The translations under genes were made by a program, and so were the position numbers. Positions 41,695-51,903 of a stretch of 64,000 nt of DNA are shown piece by piece. The stretch is from Trametes villosa (Eukaryota; Basidiomycota; Agaricomycetes; Polyporales; Polyporaceae), in contig PUDQ02000003.1 in NCBI GenBank assembly GCA_002964805.2, positions 558,001-622,000 of the forward strand, in the 5' to 3' direction. The first letter of the stretch is position 1. Each line of letters opens with the position of its first letter. The notes beneath the pieces were generated by a model that ran no database searches, had not been told where the DNA came from, and was given only the letters and a program-made list of their open reading frames with translations.

Positions 41695-41849
41695 GCCCGC
41701 CTCGATTCCAGGGCGCTCGCTCAAATTCAGTATGAACATCAACCGTGCCCTGCACTTCGCTCGCGCATGCGCCTCCACTGTGTTGCGCTCGGAGCGCTGA
41801 ACATCGCTACCTGAAACGCGACGGAACCAAGGGGACAACATAATAATCT

Positions 41850-42010
41850 GCTCCGAGATCGCCTCTCCTGTGCCGCATCTGGGTGAGGACATCAGCAATG
41901 GAACACGACGTCGCAGGGAACTGGGTACTCGACGCATCGCCGCGATGTGGTCTCCATGGAAGACGCCCATCGGCTTCCAGCGCGTGGCGAGTCCTGCATC
42001 GCCGCGGTGT
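41850..42010 (-). promoter_or_regulatory. Conserved upstream block of GHGH copy 9
   Basis: Minus-strand counterpart of 35840-36010. Shared strings include CACCGCGGCGATGCA, CACATCGCGGCGATGCG, CCATTGCTGATGTCCTC and CAGATGCG-CACAGGAGAG. Confidence 0.6.
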
Positions 42011-43411
42011 TGGGCGCAACACTGTTAGATCTCGTGAGATCCGACTTTGCGCAACCGTTTTGTTGTCTTGGATGGGTCGCGTACCTACCTCCGGGGCCTT
42101 TCCTCCTCCTATCCCTCGGCAAGCTGGTAACCTGAGCGCGCTGTTGTTTGCGAGCGCCGTGTGTTGAGCAACGCGCCCGACATCCACCGGCGCCCTGTGT
42201 TCAGCGGGACTTCCCTATTGTTACCGACTGAAGGTGAGCGCCATCTTGTTGATGTCCTTCCGAAGACTCATAGCACGTGGCATGTCCCCCCACCCAGCAG
42301 GAACCGACGCGAGTCCGGGGAAATGATGCTGCGACATGGCGGTCCTGCGGCGCCGGCGGTACTCCTAGTGTTCAACGAGGTTCAACGATACCATCATCTC
42401 GCCAAATCGACCTCCTCAACAGCAATAATGAGAAGACAAGGGCCTCAGGTGAGGCAACAGGACCAGAAACCCGTATCACTTCCATTCTCTGAACGGACGT
42501 TGCGCACAGCTTTTCCCGACGAACATCTCGCCGAGATCTGTACGCGCCCCCTGAATGGTCAACCACTCAGGCAGCACCTGGGGCGATCATCCCTTGTTCT
42601 TCTGAATTTGAATGCGTGTATATTCCCTGATATCGCCCGAGCCTCGAGACAAGCGGTAAACGTACCTTCGAGCCCGCGCCCCGGCGGGTGAGCGCCCCGC
42701 TCACCTGCAAATATCCAGTGTGAGTATGTTTCCCATATCCTCGCCACGCTGCAACTCACAATAATTGCAGGCGTCCGGCGCTGCTCCCTCGTGATGAACA
42801 GTCCAGGTGTGCATTGAGGCGGCTGGCGAGCCATCGAGACCCCTGCCTCGTACTTCCATACAACCCCACGACATGATCCTTGGATCTTAATTATGTCGAT
42901 GTGCGCCCACAACACGCCGATACCCGCCGGGCCCGACTTGCGGTCCTCCAGAACAGGCAAACAGCGGCTTCCAGCTGTTCGCTGCCTGCAAATGTCTAGC
43001 TCACGTCTCCAGTAGACTGAAAGCGTTCTCCATGTCCTTAGTTTGGATCCGCATGAATGACGACTGTTGACTGTAACTGTCTACAGAGATCGAGGCCAGC
43101 CGCATTTCGACTGGAGGCGCAAATGCTGGCCACCCTCAAAGCACCGCTGAAGCGGGCCGAGCGCGGACGGCTCCTGAGCACTGTAACTTTGTGGACATGT
43201 GTGCAGGAGTCGGCGGTAGCAAGCTCTTGCCCCACCGGCATCGTCCTGTCGTATCTCTTGGCTCTCCGTCCTGTAACAGTCTCATCCGCCGCCACCAATC
43301 CGAAGCAGGTCAAGCCTACGTCAGTCTCCAAGCACGCATATATAGTGATAAATACTGCGGCCAGCGCCCTACGTATGCCAATCGTCTCCGAGAGCTCTGA
43401 AGCGCACTCAC
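42011..43411. other. No gene recognised
   Basis: Short frames on both strands (42161-42691 plus, 42559-42960 minus) without motifs. 3' flank of the next BTB gene at its right end. Confidence 0.4.
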
Positions 43412-44455
43412 TTAAGCCAGCTTGATGCCAAAAGCTTCGGCGACCAGCCGCGCAGTCCCCGGGATGGCTGTCGGTGGTGCCCTGCCACCCGCCTTACGCT
43501 GCTCAACGCGCGCCGGCGGCGGCACCTCGCCCTGCGCCATGTAGCTCTTCGGAATACTCCACTGCACGCGCTCAGCCGGAGCCCTCAGGCTCGCAGGCGG
43601 CCTCGCAACTCCTCCGGCCCCCGCACCGGCAGCCGACCCTGCCGCTGCCCCCTGGCGCACGGCGGCGCTCCGCGTCAGCGCATGGTACCCGCCCAGATGC
43701 GCGGACCTGTGCGTGCGCGCGCGGATCTGCTCGCGCACCTGCGCGACGAGCGTCGCGGTCTCGAGCCCGAGCCGGCCGGCCTCCGCGAGCGAGAGGGGCG
43801 CGGGGCGCTCGCACAGCGCGGTGTACGCGGCGAGCGCCCAGCGCCCGCCGAGGTCGAACTCCTGTGCGAGGAGGACGCGCTCGACGGGGGGCAGGTCGAG
43901 CGCTTGCAGCTGGCGGAGCGCGAGCGCGCGCACGTCGGTGAACTCCCAGCGCGTCGCGAGACTGAGGATAGAGTGCCACTCGTCGGCTGACGTGGCTTTG
44001 TAGGTGCCGAAGTTCCTGGGGAGAAATAGGGCGTGGTGAGCAATGAGGTCGCTTGGAGCAACTGGAGCCCGAGTCCTGGGAGGGGGGCTTACGGTGGATA
44101 GAGGACCCAGAGGAGCCGTTCGAAGTCAGTTGCCGAGATTCCGGAGAAGGTCAGAGGGTTTGAGTCGTCGTGGCCTTCTGTGGGCTCTCCATTCTGGCCA
44201 GTAGGAAGGCTGAATAGGTCCTTGAATACGACAGAGTGTCTGGTGAAAGTAGAGCGAAATAGTCTGAAGAGCGTGTGCTCGACCTGAGCGGCGTTAAGCT
44301 GTCATTGATGCGTTCCGCGTGGCATCACTTACGAGTATGACCAAGTTCCCATCCTCGAAGTAATATTCTGGGTGGGGGATTGGGAATATCGGTGCAGTGT
44401 TGACTAGTGAGCCGGACGGGCGGCGTTGAGCAGTGACGGAGGGGCCGCTGAACAT
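43412..44455 (-). CDS. BTB/POZ-domain protein, compact (305 aa)
   Basis: Exons 44455-44333, 44283-44093 and 44015-43412, with introns of 49 and 77 nt in phases 0 and 2. The start MFSGPSVTAQ is at the only in-frame ATG. BTB region at about residues 30-170: PEYYFEDGNLVILVEHTLFRL, FRSTFTRHSVVFKDLF, LTFSGISATDFERLLWVLYPP, YKATSADEWHSILSLATRW. Then the same second helical block as the gene at 37646 (VRALALRQLQALDLPPVERV, ALCERPAPLSLAEAGRLGLE). The C-terminus is Ala/Pro-rich. Intron positions match those of the 37646 gene (after the strand ending VIL/HFL, and inside LYPP/FYNP), so the two are paralogues. Possible cullin-3 adaptor; substrate unknown. Confidence 0.82.
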
Positions 44456-44694
44456 CTTGGAAATCCACCACAGCTCGGTTGCTGGAGGCTAGTGCAGCGG
44501 CACCGGGTATAAGAGAGCTCGACGGAGACTGCGCAGACATGCACAAACCGTGCGGGAGAGGTGAGCATAACATGTATTGCAGATCGTGCATCAGTGAGCT
44601 ACATGTTGACCTGCGTAAATGCATACGTCAGTGAAGGTAACTAGAACAGATGCGCAAGGGACACTTACCCCAGATCCCGTCTGAACGAGTACAA

Positions 44695-45603
44695 TCAATC
44701 GACTGTCAGTCCACGACTTGTGAAAACCGCCTTGAACTCCTCGAAAGTATCCTTGCCCAAGATCGCGAAGACGACGTGGTCGAACGAGTCCTTGAACCTA
44801 GCGCCCTCTCCCATCAAGAGGTCCGCCCATATCCTCGCCACAGTGTTGACGTTGTTCCTGAACACCCCCGTCCCGAAGCTCCCGAGCACGAGGCTCTTCA
44901 CCCCTTTCGTCTCGAACAGGAATAAGATCCGGGCCATCCGCTCGCGCATCGCGTCCTCGATCTTGCCCTCCACCCCTGGGCCAGCGACGCGCCCATGCAA
45001 AGTGCTCCGCGCGACGCCCGCGTTCACCGCCGGACTCGTCAGGATGTCGACCAGCCCCGGCTCGACCCAGTCACCAGCGTCGTCGCGGAAGACAGTGACC
45101 CCAGGAGAGTAGATCATCGCGTGCGAGTAGTATCCGCCCTTCGGGTCGCGGTTGTGTAGGGTGTAGAAGGCCTGCGCGGTGCGCGTCATGAGGGTGGGGT
45201 ACAGCGTCGACGACCGCGCGATCGACTCCTCTTGCGCCTGCGCGCCGGACAGGAAGCCGCCCCCGGGCTTCTTCGCCGATGCAAAGTTGAGCACCCCGAT
45301 TTTGGGCGTGGGTGCGCCCGGGCCGTCTGGGCGCAGCGCGTCGTGCAGGAGCCGCACGCCTTCGAGCGTGGACACCTCGAGGACGGAGAAGTTCGTTGAG
45401 TCGTTGTTTGAGCGTGTGGGATGTGGCGCGGTTGACCACGTGGATAGGAGGGAATCGGGCGCGTAGTACTGGGTCTGTTGTTTGGAGATGGTTATGGGCA
45501 CGCGGAGGTCGTAGGTGTTGCCGTTGAGGCTGTAGTGTCCGGCCTCAATCGCATCTAGGGTACCCTGAGTGATGCCTTTTAGGCGTGTACGGCGATCGCT
45601 CAT
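44695..45603 (-). CDS. Microbial-type poly(ADP-ribose) glycohydrolase (TIGR02452/DUF2263-like), 302 aa
   Basis: Single coding exon, ATG 45603 (MSDRRTRLKG), TGA at 44695. The signature GGG-x7-QEE is present: KKPGGGFLSGAQAQEES, at about residues 111-127. In PARG the glycines bind the diphosphate and the glutamates are catalytic. The N-terminal segment with TLDAIEAGHY and the later LVDILTSPAVNAGVAR, MARILFLFETKGVKSLVLGS and FGTGVFRNN fit the macrodomain-like fold of this family. Function by family: removes ADP-ribose polymers from proteins by splitting ribose-ribose bonds. An acceptor-like CTGCCTAG lies just before the ATG and a donor-like GTGAGT at about 45666, suggesting a 5'UTR intron. Confidence 0.88.
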   Translation of the reverse strand: MSDRRTRLKGITQGTLDAIEAGHYSLNGNTYDLRVPITISKQQTQYYAPDSLLSTWSTAPHPTRSNNDSTNFSVLEVSTLEGVRLLHDALRPDGPGAPTPKIGVLNFASAKKPGGGFLSGAQAQEESIARSSTLYPTLMTRTAQAFYTLHNRDPKGGYYSHAMIYSPGVTVFRDDAGDWVEPGLVDILTSPAVNAGVARSTLHGRVAGPGVEGKIEDAMRERMARILFLFETKGVKSLVLGSFGTGVFRNNVNTVARIWADLLMGEGARFKDSFDHVVFAILGKDTFEEFKAVFTSRGLTVD

Positions 45604-46253
45604 CTTCTAGGCAGCGTACGTGGTAGATGAGGTTCCATTACTTCTGAAAGTTGATCTCGCGGCACTCACGGAAAGAACCTCTGAATTGGAGTAGGCGCGG
45701 TTGCGAAGTACGTGCTGGAGAGCCCTGTTCAAGTTGTTTGGCGTGTTCAGGGTGAAGTGGCTAAGGAGGGCGACGTGTGGCTGAGCTCGAGATTCTTCAG
45801 CTATATACACACACCGGTAGAGAGGCTCTTCGAGTCAAAGATTTGTGCGAGTCAAGCTGGTGGATGAGCGACACAGGCCGCAGTGGGCAGATGACAGGCT
45901 GGGGCTATACACCGACGGTACCGGCGCGTCTTCAAATTGTCCTTTAAGGCGTCGGTATGGTATCTTAGATTTTCTGAATATTGCTAACGGATATGGTGGG
46001 ATGTTTTGGAAGAATATTGTACACCGCCTTCTGCGAACTCACGGATATATATAGCCGCGGTAAAGGTGGAGGAGAGTGAAAGCTCGTTGAGGACGCGGCG
46101 AACTGCATTTTCCGTTTCGTTCGGGCTGGGCGGTCGGAGATTGCCGAGTGCCGTATTTCCCTCCAGATCTCAGATCTCATCGCTACCAGACGTCTTTTGC
46201 ACCATTGCCATCAGTGGCGGACCACGCCGCAACGTCCTCGCACAAGTAGCAAA
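45604..46253. promoter_or_regulatory. Divergent promoter region between the PARG and DPH5 genes
   Basis: 650 bp between two start codons on opposite strands, including the presumed 5'UTR intron of the PARG gene (about 45604-45666). No other gene seen. TATATA-like sequences occur near 45800 and 46044. Confidence 0.5.
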
Positions 46254-47339
46254 ATGTTCTACATCGTTGGACTCGGATTGTGTGATGAGAAAGACATCAC
46301 AGTGCGAGGTTTGGAGGTGAGATACTTCAGCGCTTTGTACTGCGCCAAATTACTGATGCGCATTTTGCAGGCCGTGAAAGGATCTACGCGAGTATATCTG
46401 GAGGCCTATACTAGCATCCTGATGGTTCAAAAAGAACGGCTGGTATGCTTCCAGCTCCTATCGCCGTTTCAAAATGCTGATCAGCTGTGTAAGGAAGCGT
46501 TTTACGGGAAGGAGCTGATCATCGCGGATCGCGACATGGTCGAGACGCAGAGCGACGATATCCTCGCAAACGCCGATAAGGAGGATGTCTCCCTACTCGT
46601 AGTGGGAGATCCGTATGGGCAAGCGTATCTTACCGTCCTTCGATTGCGCCGCCGCTGACGTACCCACGCAGTGCAACGACCCATACGGACATCGTCCTGC
46701 GCGCACGCGCACTCAATATCCCGACCCGCGTCATCCACAATGCGTCGATCATGAATGCGGTCGGCGCATGCGGGCTGCAGCTGTACAACTTCGGACAGAC
46801 CGTCTCGCTCGTCTTCTTCACGGAGTCCTGGCGGCCGGACAGCTTCTACGACCGCATCAAGGAAAACTCAGATCTCGGGATGCATACGCTCGTCCTGCTC
46901 GACATCAAGGTCAAGGAGCAGAGCGAAGAGAACCTTGCAAGGTCAGTATAGTATCCGCGGTACTATCAGCTGTTACTGACCTATCGCCGCTAGGGGTCGG
47001 AAAATCTACGAGCCGCCACGGTACATGTCCATTCCGACCGCGGTCTCGCAGCTCGTCGAGGTCGAGGAAAAGCGGCAGAGCGGGACGCTCAAGCCCGACG
47101 AAACCCTGGCAATAGGCCTCTCGCGCGTCGGCGGTGGTGCCGAGGAGCGCGTCGTCGCAGGGACGCTCACCGAACTGCTCTCTCAGCCGGCAGAGGTGTT
47201 TGGGGAGCCGCTGCACAGTCTGGTCATCGTCGGGAAGCGTCTGCACCACCTCGAGGTCGAGTACGCGGAGAGCTTCGCGGTGAACAAGGAGTCGTGGAGG
47301 GACGTCGCGAGGCGCGTGTACGGATGCTCTCTGGACTAG
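46254..47339 (+). CDS. DPH5: Diphthine methyl ester synthase (291 aa)
   Basis: Five exons: 46254-46316, 46371-46442, 46494-46618, 46672-46941 and 46994-47339. The product starts [16 protein letters not shown], the usual DPH5 opening. It keeps [77 protein letters not shown] and the C-terminal AIGLSRVGG. The enzyme transfers methyl groups from S-adenosylmethionine to the modified histidine of elongation factor 2 in diphthamide synthesis (cytosol). Length matches the family. Intron 3 (46619-46671) begins with GC rather than GT: only that donor preserves the conserved DPYGATTHTD, while the nearby GTATGG would delete two residues. Branch sequence GCTGACG is present. Confidence 0.95.
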
Positions 47340-48585
47340 AAGATGCGGAAACAACGCGGGAATGGGGGCTTATCTGCTCGTGGGTAGTTCTCTCAAGAAG
47401 TTCTGTGTTCTCATATGCCGATGGCGCTGGGATTCGAAGGGTTTGCCGCAGAATTGCCTGCGCGACTCGAACATGTGGTAGGCGTTACATTGAAGCAGAA
47501 GGTCCGAGTTCTGCCGGCTTGCATAGAACGTGCATTCGATCCGGCGTGCAGTATACATCATTGCAGCGGTGGATTGTGCCCGGGATGGCCGAGAAGGCCG
47601 CATTCGCCGAACGCCTACGGGCATTTGGTGAGTCTTTGGCCAACATAACCTGCGTATCACTGATAGAATCACTGAGCCGCATTCCGACAAAGTTTGACTT
47701 CCCACCTTAGCGGTCGCGGTATACAAATGCGCTTGCCTAACGCGCATTCTCTCCGACGTGCGCAGAGGGCTCGAGGCCGTCCGTCTGACGTCGCCTAATT
47801 ATCGTGCATCAGTCTGGAGCCCTATCGTCAGTTCCGAAGTCGCAGCATCGACATCTATGTGTGTTGCAACGATGAAGCTGCCAGTGCATTTCGGCTAGCT
47901 CGGTGCCTCTCATAATGCGTTGCATAGATGTGCTTCATTGAGCTTCTGCACTCTGCGAGATGTGGGGGCGATCAAGTGCAAGTTGCGTTTCCGGAAAGTC
48001 ATGCGAGCTACGCAAGTCACGCGACTCGTCCGAGCCTCGTCGAGGTTGGTTGCGTACCACCACCACCATCACCGCCGTTCTGCCTCAAACTCTCATCCCG
48101 TAGCGTACGTACGGGGTACCAGGAACAGGGAGACTAAGGCAGCACCACTGGCACATCCCATTACGTCCAGGAACGCCAGGAACAGCGGGAAGGGACGACC
48201 GCGCGCAGCCGCGCGCACCCCCGCCGCCGGCTGAGTTCCCCTTCCGATCCGACAGATCTCAGCCAGATCGCACGGACATCGCGGCCAAGAACGCAGCCAG
48301 GGGCGCGCAGATACGTACGTGCTGACGCTGACGCCTGCGAACGCGAGCTTATAAAGGTGGGCGGGTGACCTTCGTCGGAGCCGGAGTCTTCTTGTTCTTG
48401 TTCTTGTCTGATTGCCACCCCGCACAGGCCTCGCCCACATATCTACCCCAGCCTCGAGCGTGCTGCACACAGCATTGTGAAGCCTAGAGCGTTCTGTGGG
48501 TCCCGATGTGCAGGATGTCGCGATGATGTAGGCTAATTTGAGTTTACAGAGCCTGTTCTTGGATAGCCGCCCTGACATCGGCGAA
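47340..48585. other. 1.2 kb without a recognisable gene
   Basis: 3' flank of DPH5 and promoter of the F-box gene. Short overlapping frames only. A (CAC/CAT)n run at 48058-48075. Confidence 0.45.
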
Positions 48586-50265
48586 ATGGCCTTGCCAAAA
48601 CTCATAGCGGCGGAGTACCTGCCGCTGGATGTCCTCCCCCTCATTCTGGAACACCTTACCGATAGGCGAGACTTGCATACGTGCGCGCAGCTCTCGAAGG
48701 CGTTCCACCACGCGGCTACCCCGCTCCTCTACCGCACGCTCGACGTCCGTGTGTCGGAGTTCAACAAATTGCGGGTGGGAGACGTCTACAATGCTATCAA
48801 CCAATGCTTACTTGACTTTATAACACCAGCGACCAGTGGTATTACACCCCTCGGCTACTATCCTGAAAAGGCCGGAATATGCAAGATATGTGCGGCACGT
48901 CCGCGAGAACGGTTTGGAATTCGGCTCGAATTGCGCGCCTTGCCTGGGCTGACCTCAGCGCACAGGTGCCGTTGGATTCCACCGTCCCGACCTGATGGTC
49001 CAATGTAGAAAGGCTCTCCGGCTGTACGTCAACCTTGAGGGGTTCACCTGGAGCGACGACAGCGCGGAGGGCATGGACGAGGGCGACTTCATCGCCTACC
49101 TCGACATCCTCCAGAAACTGCCCCTCCGCGAGCTCGTCATCCGCACGTTCTACGGCCTGAGCGACACCGTGTGGGCGCGGCTGCAAGACTTCACCGCGCT
49201 CACGAAGGTCTCGATCTGGTGCATGGAGGGCAAGCCGCGCATCCTCCAGGGCTGGTCCGAGAAGCTCGGCGCGAGCCTCACGCACCTCGAGTTGGGCGTC
49301 AGTTCCCTTTCCCGCGCGCCTCCGCTCCACTGTACGTGTCCTGACTCCTGGTCGTGTGCCCGCGCGGCGTCGTGCAGCGCTGTTCAGGCGTGCCCGCCTC
49401 GATTCTCATTGCAGTCCTCGCCCACCTCCCGCGCCTCCGCGCGCTCCGCCTCAAGGGCGCGCCCTCGGCCGCCATCCTCGAGATCCTCACCTTCCTCCCG
49501 CACCTCGAGACGCTCGACACCGAGTACTTTGGCGCGGCTGCGCTCTCGCGCTACGACGACGTGCCCGCCGCGAGCCTCCGCGAGCTCACCGTGCGCACGA
49601 GCTCGGTGCACATCCAGGGCTTCCAGCAGCTGTGGCCGTGGATCCGCCGCCTGACGCCGCGCACGAGCCTCGAGTCGTTCACGCTCAACGCGTTCTCGAC
49701 CCAGGGCGAGGCGTTCGTCCCGCGCGCGTTCCTGCTCGACATGGCGCAGACACACGGCACGACGCTCAAGCACCTCAACGCGGACTCGACGCAGATGACG
49801 CTCAAGGACCTCGAGTGCGTCTGCACGGTGTTTCCGCAGCTGGAGACGCTGTCGTGCTCGGCCATGTTCAGCGCGGAGATTGTACGTCTAGTCCTATGTT
49901 GTTGTCCGGCGACGCTGCTGAAGTGTAGTGCAGGAGAGCTACGAGGACGCCGTGCGGAACGCGGACAACTTGCGCGAGCTGCGAATGAATATCAACAACT
50001 GGGCGCACATCCGCATGGAGAGTCTCGAGAAAACCGCCGTCGAAAAGACTGTGAAGAACATGATGCTCCGGGAGGGCTCGGTTCTGCGAGTGATCGGGAT
50101 GGGCTCCATCGTATATCGGGTACGTCTCGCGCTCTCCCTCCGCACACGACAATATCGCTGATTCCGCGAATCTAGGGGCAGTGGGCATGCCGGAAAGCGA
50201 AGGACGGGTCAGATACCCTCGAGTTTGAGATCACGTCTAACGTGGTGCAGGATAGATGGGACTAG
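48586..50265 (+). CDS. F-box protein with degenerate leucine-rich repeats (460 aa, six exons)
   Basis: Exons 48586-48774, 48830-48911, 48966-49297, 49378-49881, 49934-50119 and 50176-50265. All junctions are GT-AG and phase-consistent. The F-box is at residues 10-50: EYLPLDVLPLILEHL, DLHTCAQLSKAFHHAA, PLLYRTLDVRV. Exon 2 supplies VVLHPSATILKRPEYARYVR, a segment common after the F-box in basidiomycete proteins. LRR-like repeats follow (LPLRELVIRTFYGL, LRALRLKGAPSAAI, LPHLETLDTEYFG, LKDLECVCTVFPQLETL). A TTG-started longer frame at 48538 was rejected in favour of the first ATG. Different subtype from the three F-box genes at 21.8-32.9 kb. Likely an SCF substrate receptor. Confidence 0.85.
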
Positions 50266-50491
50266 GGTTTGTGCTTTCGATGTATTTGTTTCGGACTGGG
50301 TCCATTGCTGCTGTCGGGTGACCGTATATATGCGTAGGTCGCGCTCGACGCCCTGTAGTGTAAAAATATATGCTGTACAAGAGGCGGGTGACGAGCGTGT
50401 CCGATAGGAAGTGGTATTCTCACGAGAGAATGCAAGAGTTGCCTGCGAGGGAGGCACCTGGAAGCGGTAGGACGATGTTCGTTTAGAGGTG

Positions 50492-51252
50492 TTACATGCC
50501 CCTGCCTCGGCCGCGTCCTCCCCGGATCGGACCGCCGCGTGGTGCGCCGCGACCTGAAATAATAGCATCAGGTTCACACAAACTTCAAGAAGGGAGGAGA
50601 TTGAGGGCATACCCCGGGGAGGTCCACCACGCCCCCTGGGTCCTGCTCCGGATACATGGGCGCCTCGTGCACTTCGGCCTGCTTCTCTTGCACGGTTCTG
50701 TTCGTCTTTAACGGCATCCAGAAGGGTGTCTGGTACGCGCAGATACTTGATCTAGGGGTGCCCAAACACATATAGTCAGTCGTCTTGTCTACCATCGCTC
50801 ACCGCCACTTCCAAATATGCTGATCGAGACGCGTCCTCCCCGGATGCGCATATTCTCGCACAGACATCGCAAACCGAATTCGCGCATACTCCGGCACAGA
50901 GAAAGAGTAAGAGACGCACCGTGCTGCCTCGGATATAGCATTCCTTCAGCTTCCAGAACCGATCTCCCTCTGCGCTCGTCTGGTAGACCTCCCGGAGGGT
51001 GATGTTCATGAAGTTATCGCAGTTGACGAGGTGGCCGTTGAACGTCTCTCCGTTCTTCAGCTCGACGAGCTAGGGAGCGTCGGGGGTGCAGTCAGCCCTT
51101 GTGGGTTCAGCCCGACGCGATGGCCCAATGTTTCGGGAGTTGTGGCTCACCATAGGTTTGTTCTGGGCCGCATTCAACAAGGATAGCGGCAACTAGAGGA
51201 TTTCGGCATGTCAATCTCATGCATGCGTTGGTTTAGACGGTAAGTATACCAT
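50492..51252 (-). CDS. LSM4: U6 snRNA-associated Sm-like protein LSm4 (131 aa)
   Basis: Exons 51252-51250 (only the ATG), 51192-51151, 51069-50920, 50751-50613 and 50553-50492. The protein reads [35 protein letters not shown] (Sm1 motif), [36 protein letters not shown] (Sm2 motif), then a C-terminal RGG-rich tail ending GGRGRGRGM. LSm4 is part of the LSm1-7 (mRNA decapping, cytoplasm) and LSm2-8 (U6 snRNA, nucleus) rings. RGG tails of LSm4 are linked to P-body assembly in yeast. The first coding exon is the bare start codon: ATG is followed at once by GTATAC, and the next exon begins TTGCCGCTATCC after CTCTAG. Intron 3 is 168 nt, longer than the others. Confidence 0.93.
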
Positions 51253-51903
51253 GGTTGCGATATTGAGCGGATGTTGGGAACGCGATGGTGGAGGTACGGG
51301 GACACGAGGCGACGATCCGACGCGTGCTGCAGCAACTGCACGATCCCGCGCGCCGCCGCGTACTGAGCTCGCCCGTCTGCTCACACTTGCCTTCCGACAT
51401 CCATGTTCTCCCTCTCCCTCGCTGCTCAGTAACGCTGTCTAGCAACGACAATTCCATATTGCATTATGAAGCATGCGCAACTGCGAGTACTCCCGGTCCA
51501 GGGCCTCCTACTTCCCGCGCCTGTCGGTAAACACCTGCGACCGCGCGGCTGCTGCGCGCGCAACAGACGACTACGCGACTCCCACATGCGGTCTGCACCA
51601 CGCGCGACGACGTCGAAGAACTCCTCCGAACCATCCTCGGGGACTTTTAGTGAGTCAAGCAGGCACCGGCGCAGCGATCGCGCAGCGTGCGCAGCTGCGC
51701 CGGGCATCATGTGGCTCGACGCACTATCGCTGCTTGGAGTCGATGGCGAAACGCCCGAGCCGAGAGCGCGATTGATGCAAATTGGGCTCTCGCCGCAGGG
51801 CTCGCGTTGAAAGTGTTCTTTCTTCTCGACGTCCACTACCAGGCTCAGCTGAAGCTCACTTGTCCTCTCGCACTGCGCTCTGTCTTGGAACTGCGCCTGA
51901 GCG
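51253..51903. promoter_or_regulatory. Divergent promoter region between LSM4 and the membrane-protein gene
   Basis: 650 bp between opposite start codons. Open frames here overlap on both strands without support. Confidence 0.4.

Noticed and set aside
46614..46671. GTATGG as the donor of DPH5 intron 3
   Set aside because: It keeps the frame but deletes Tyr-Gly from the DPYGATTHTD motif, which is conserved in the family. The GC donor is preferred.
48538..48585. Upstream extension of the F-box gene to 48538
   Set aside because: It begins with TTG. The first ATG in frame is 48586, directly before the F-box.
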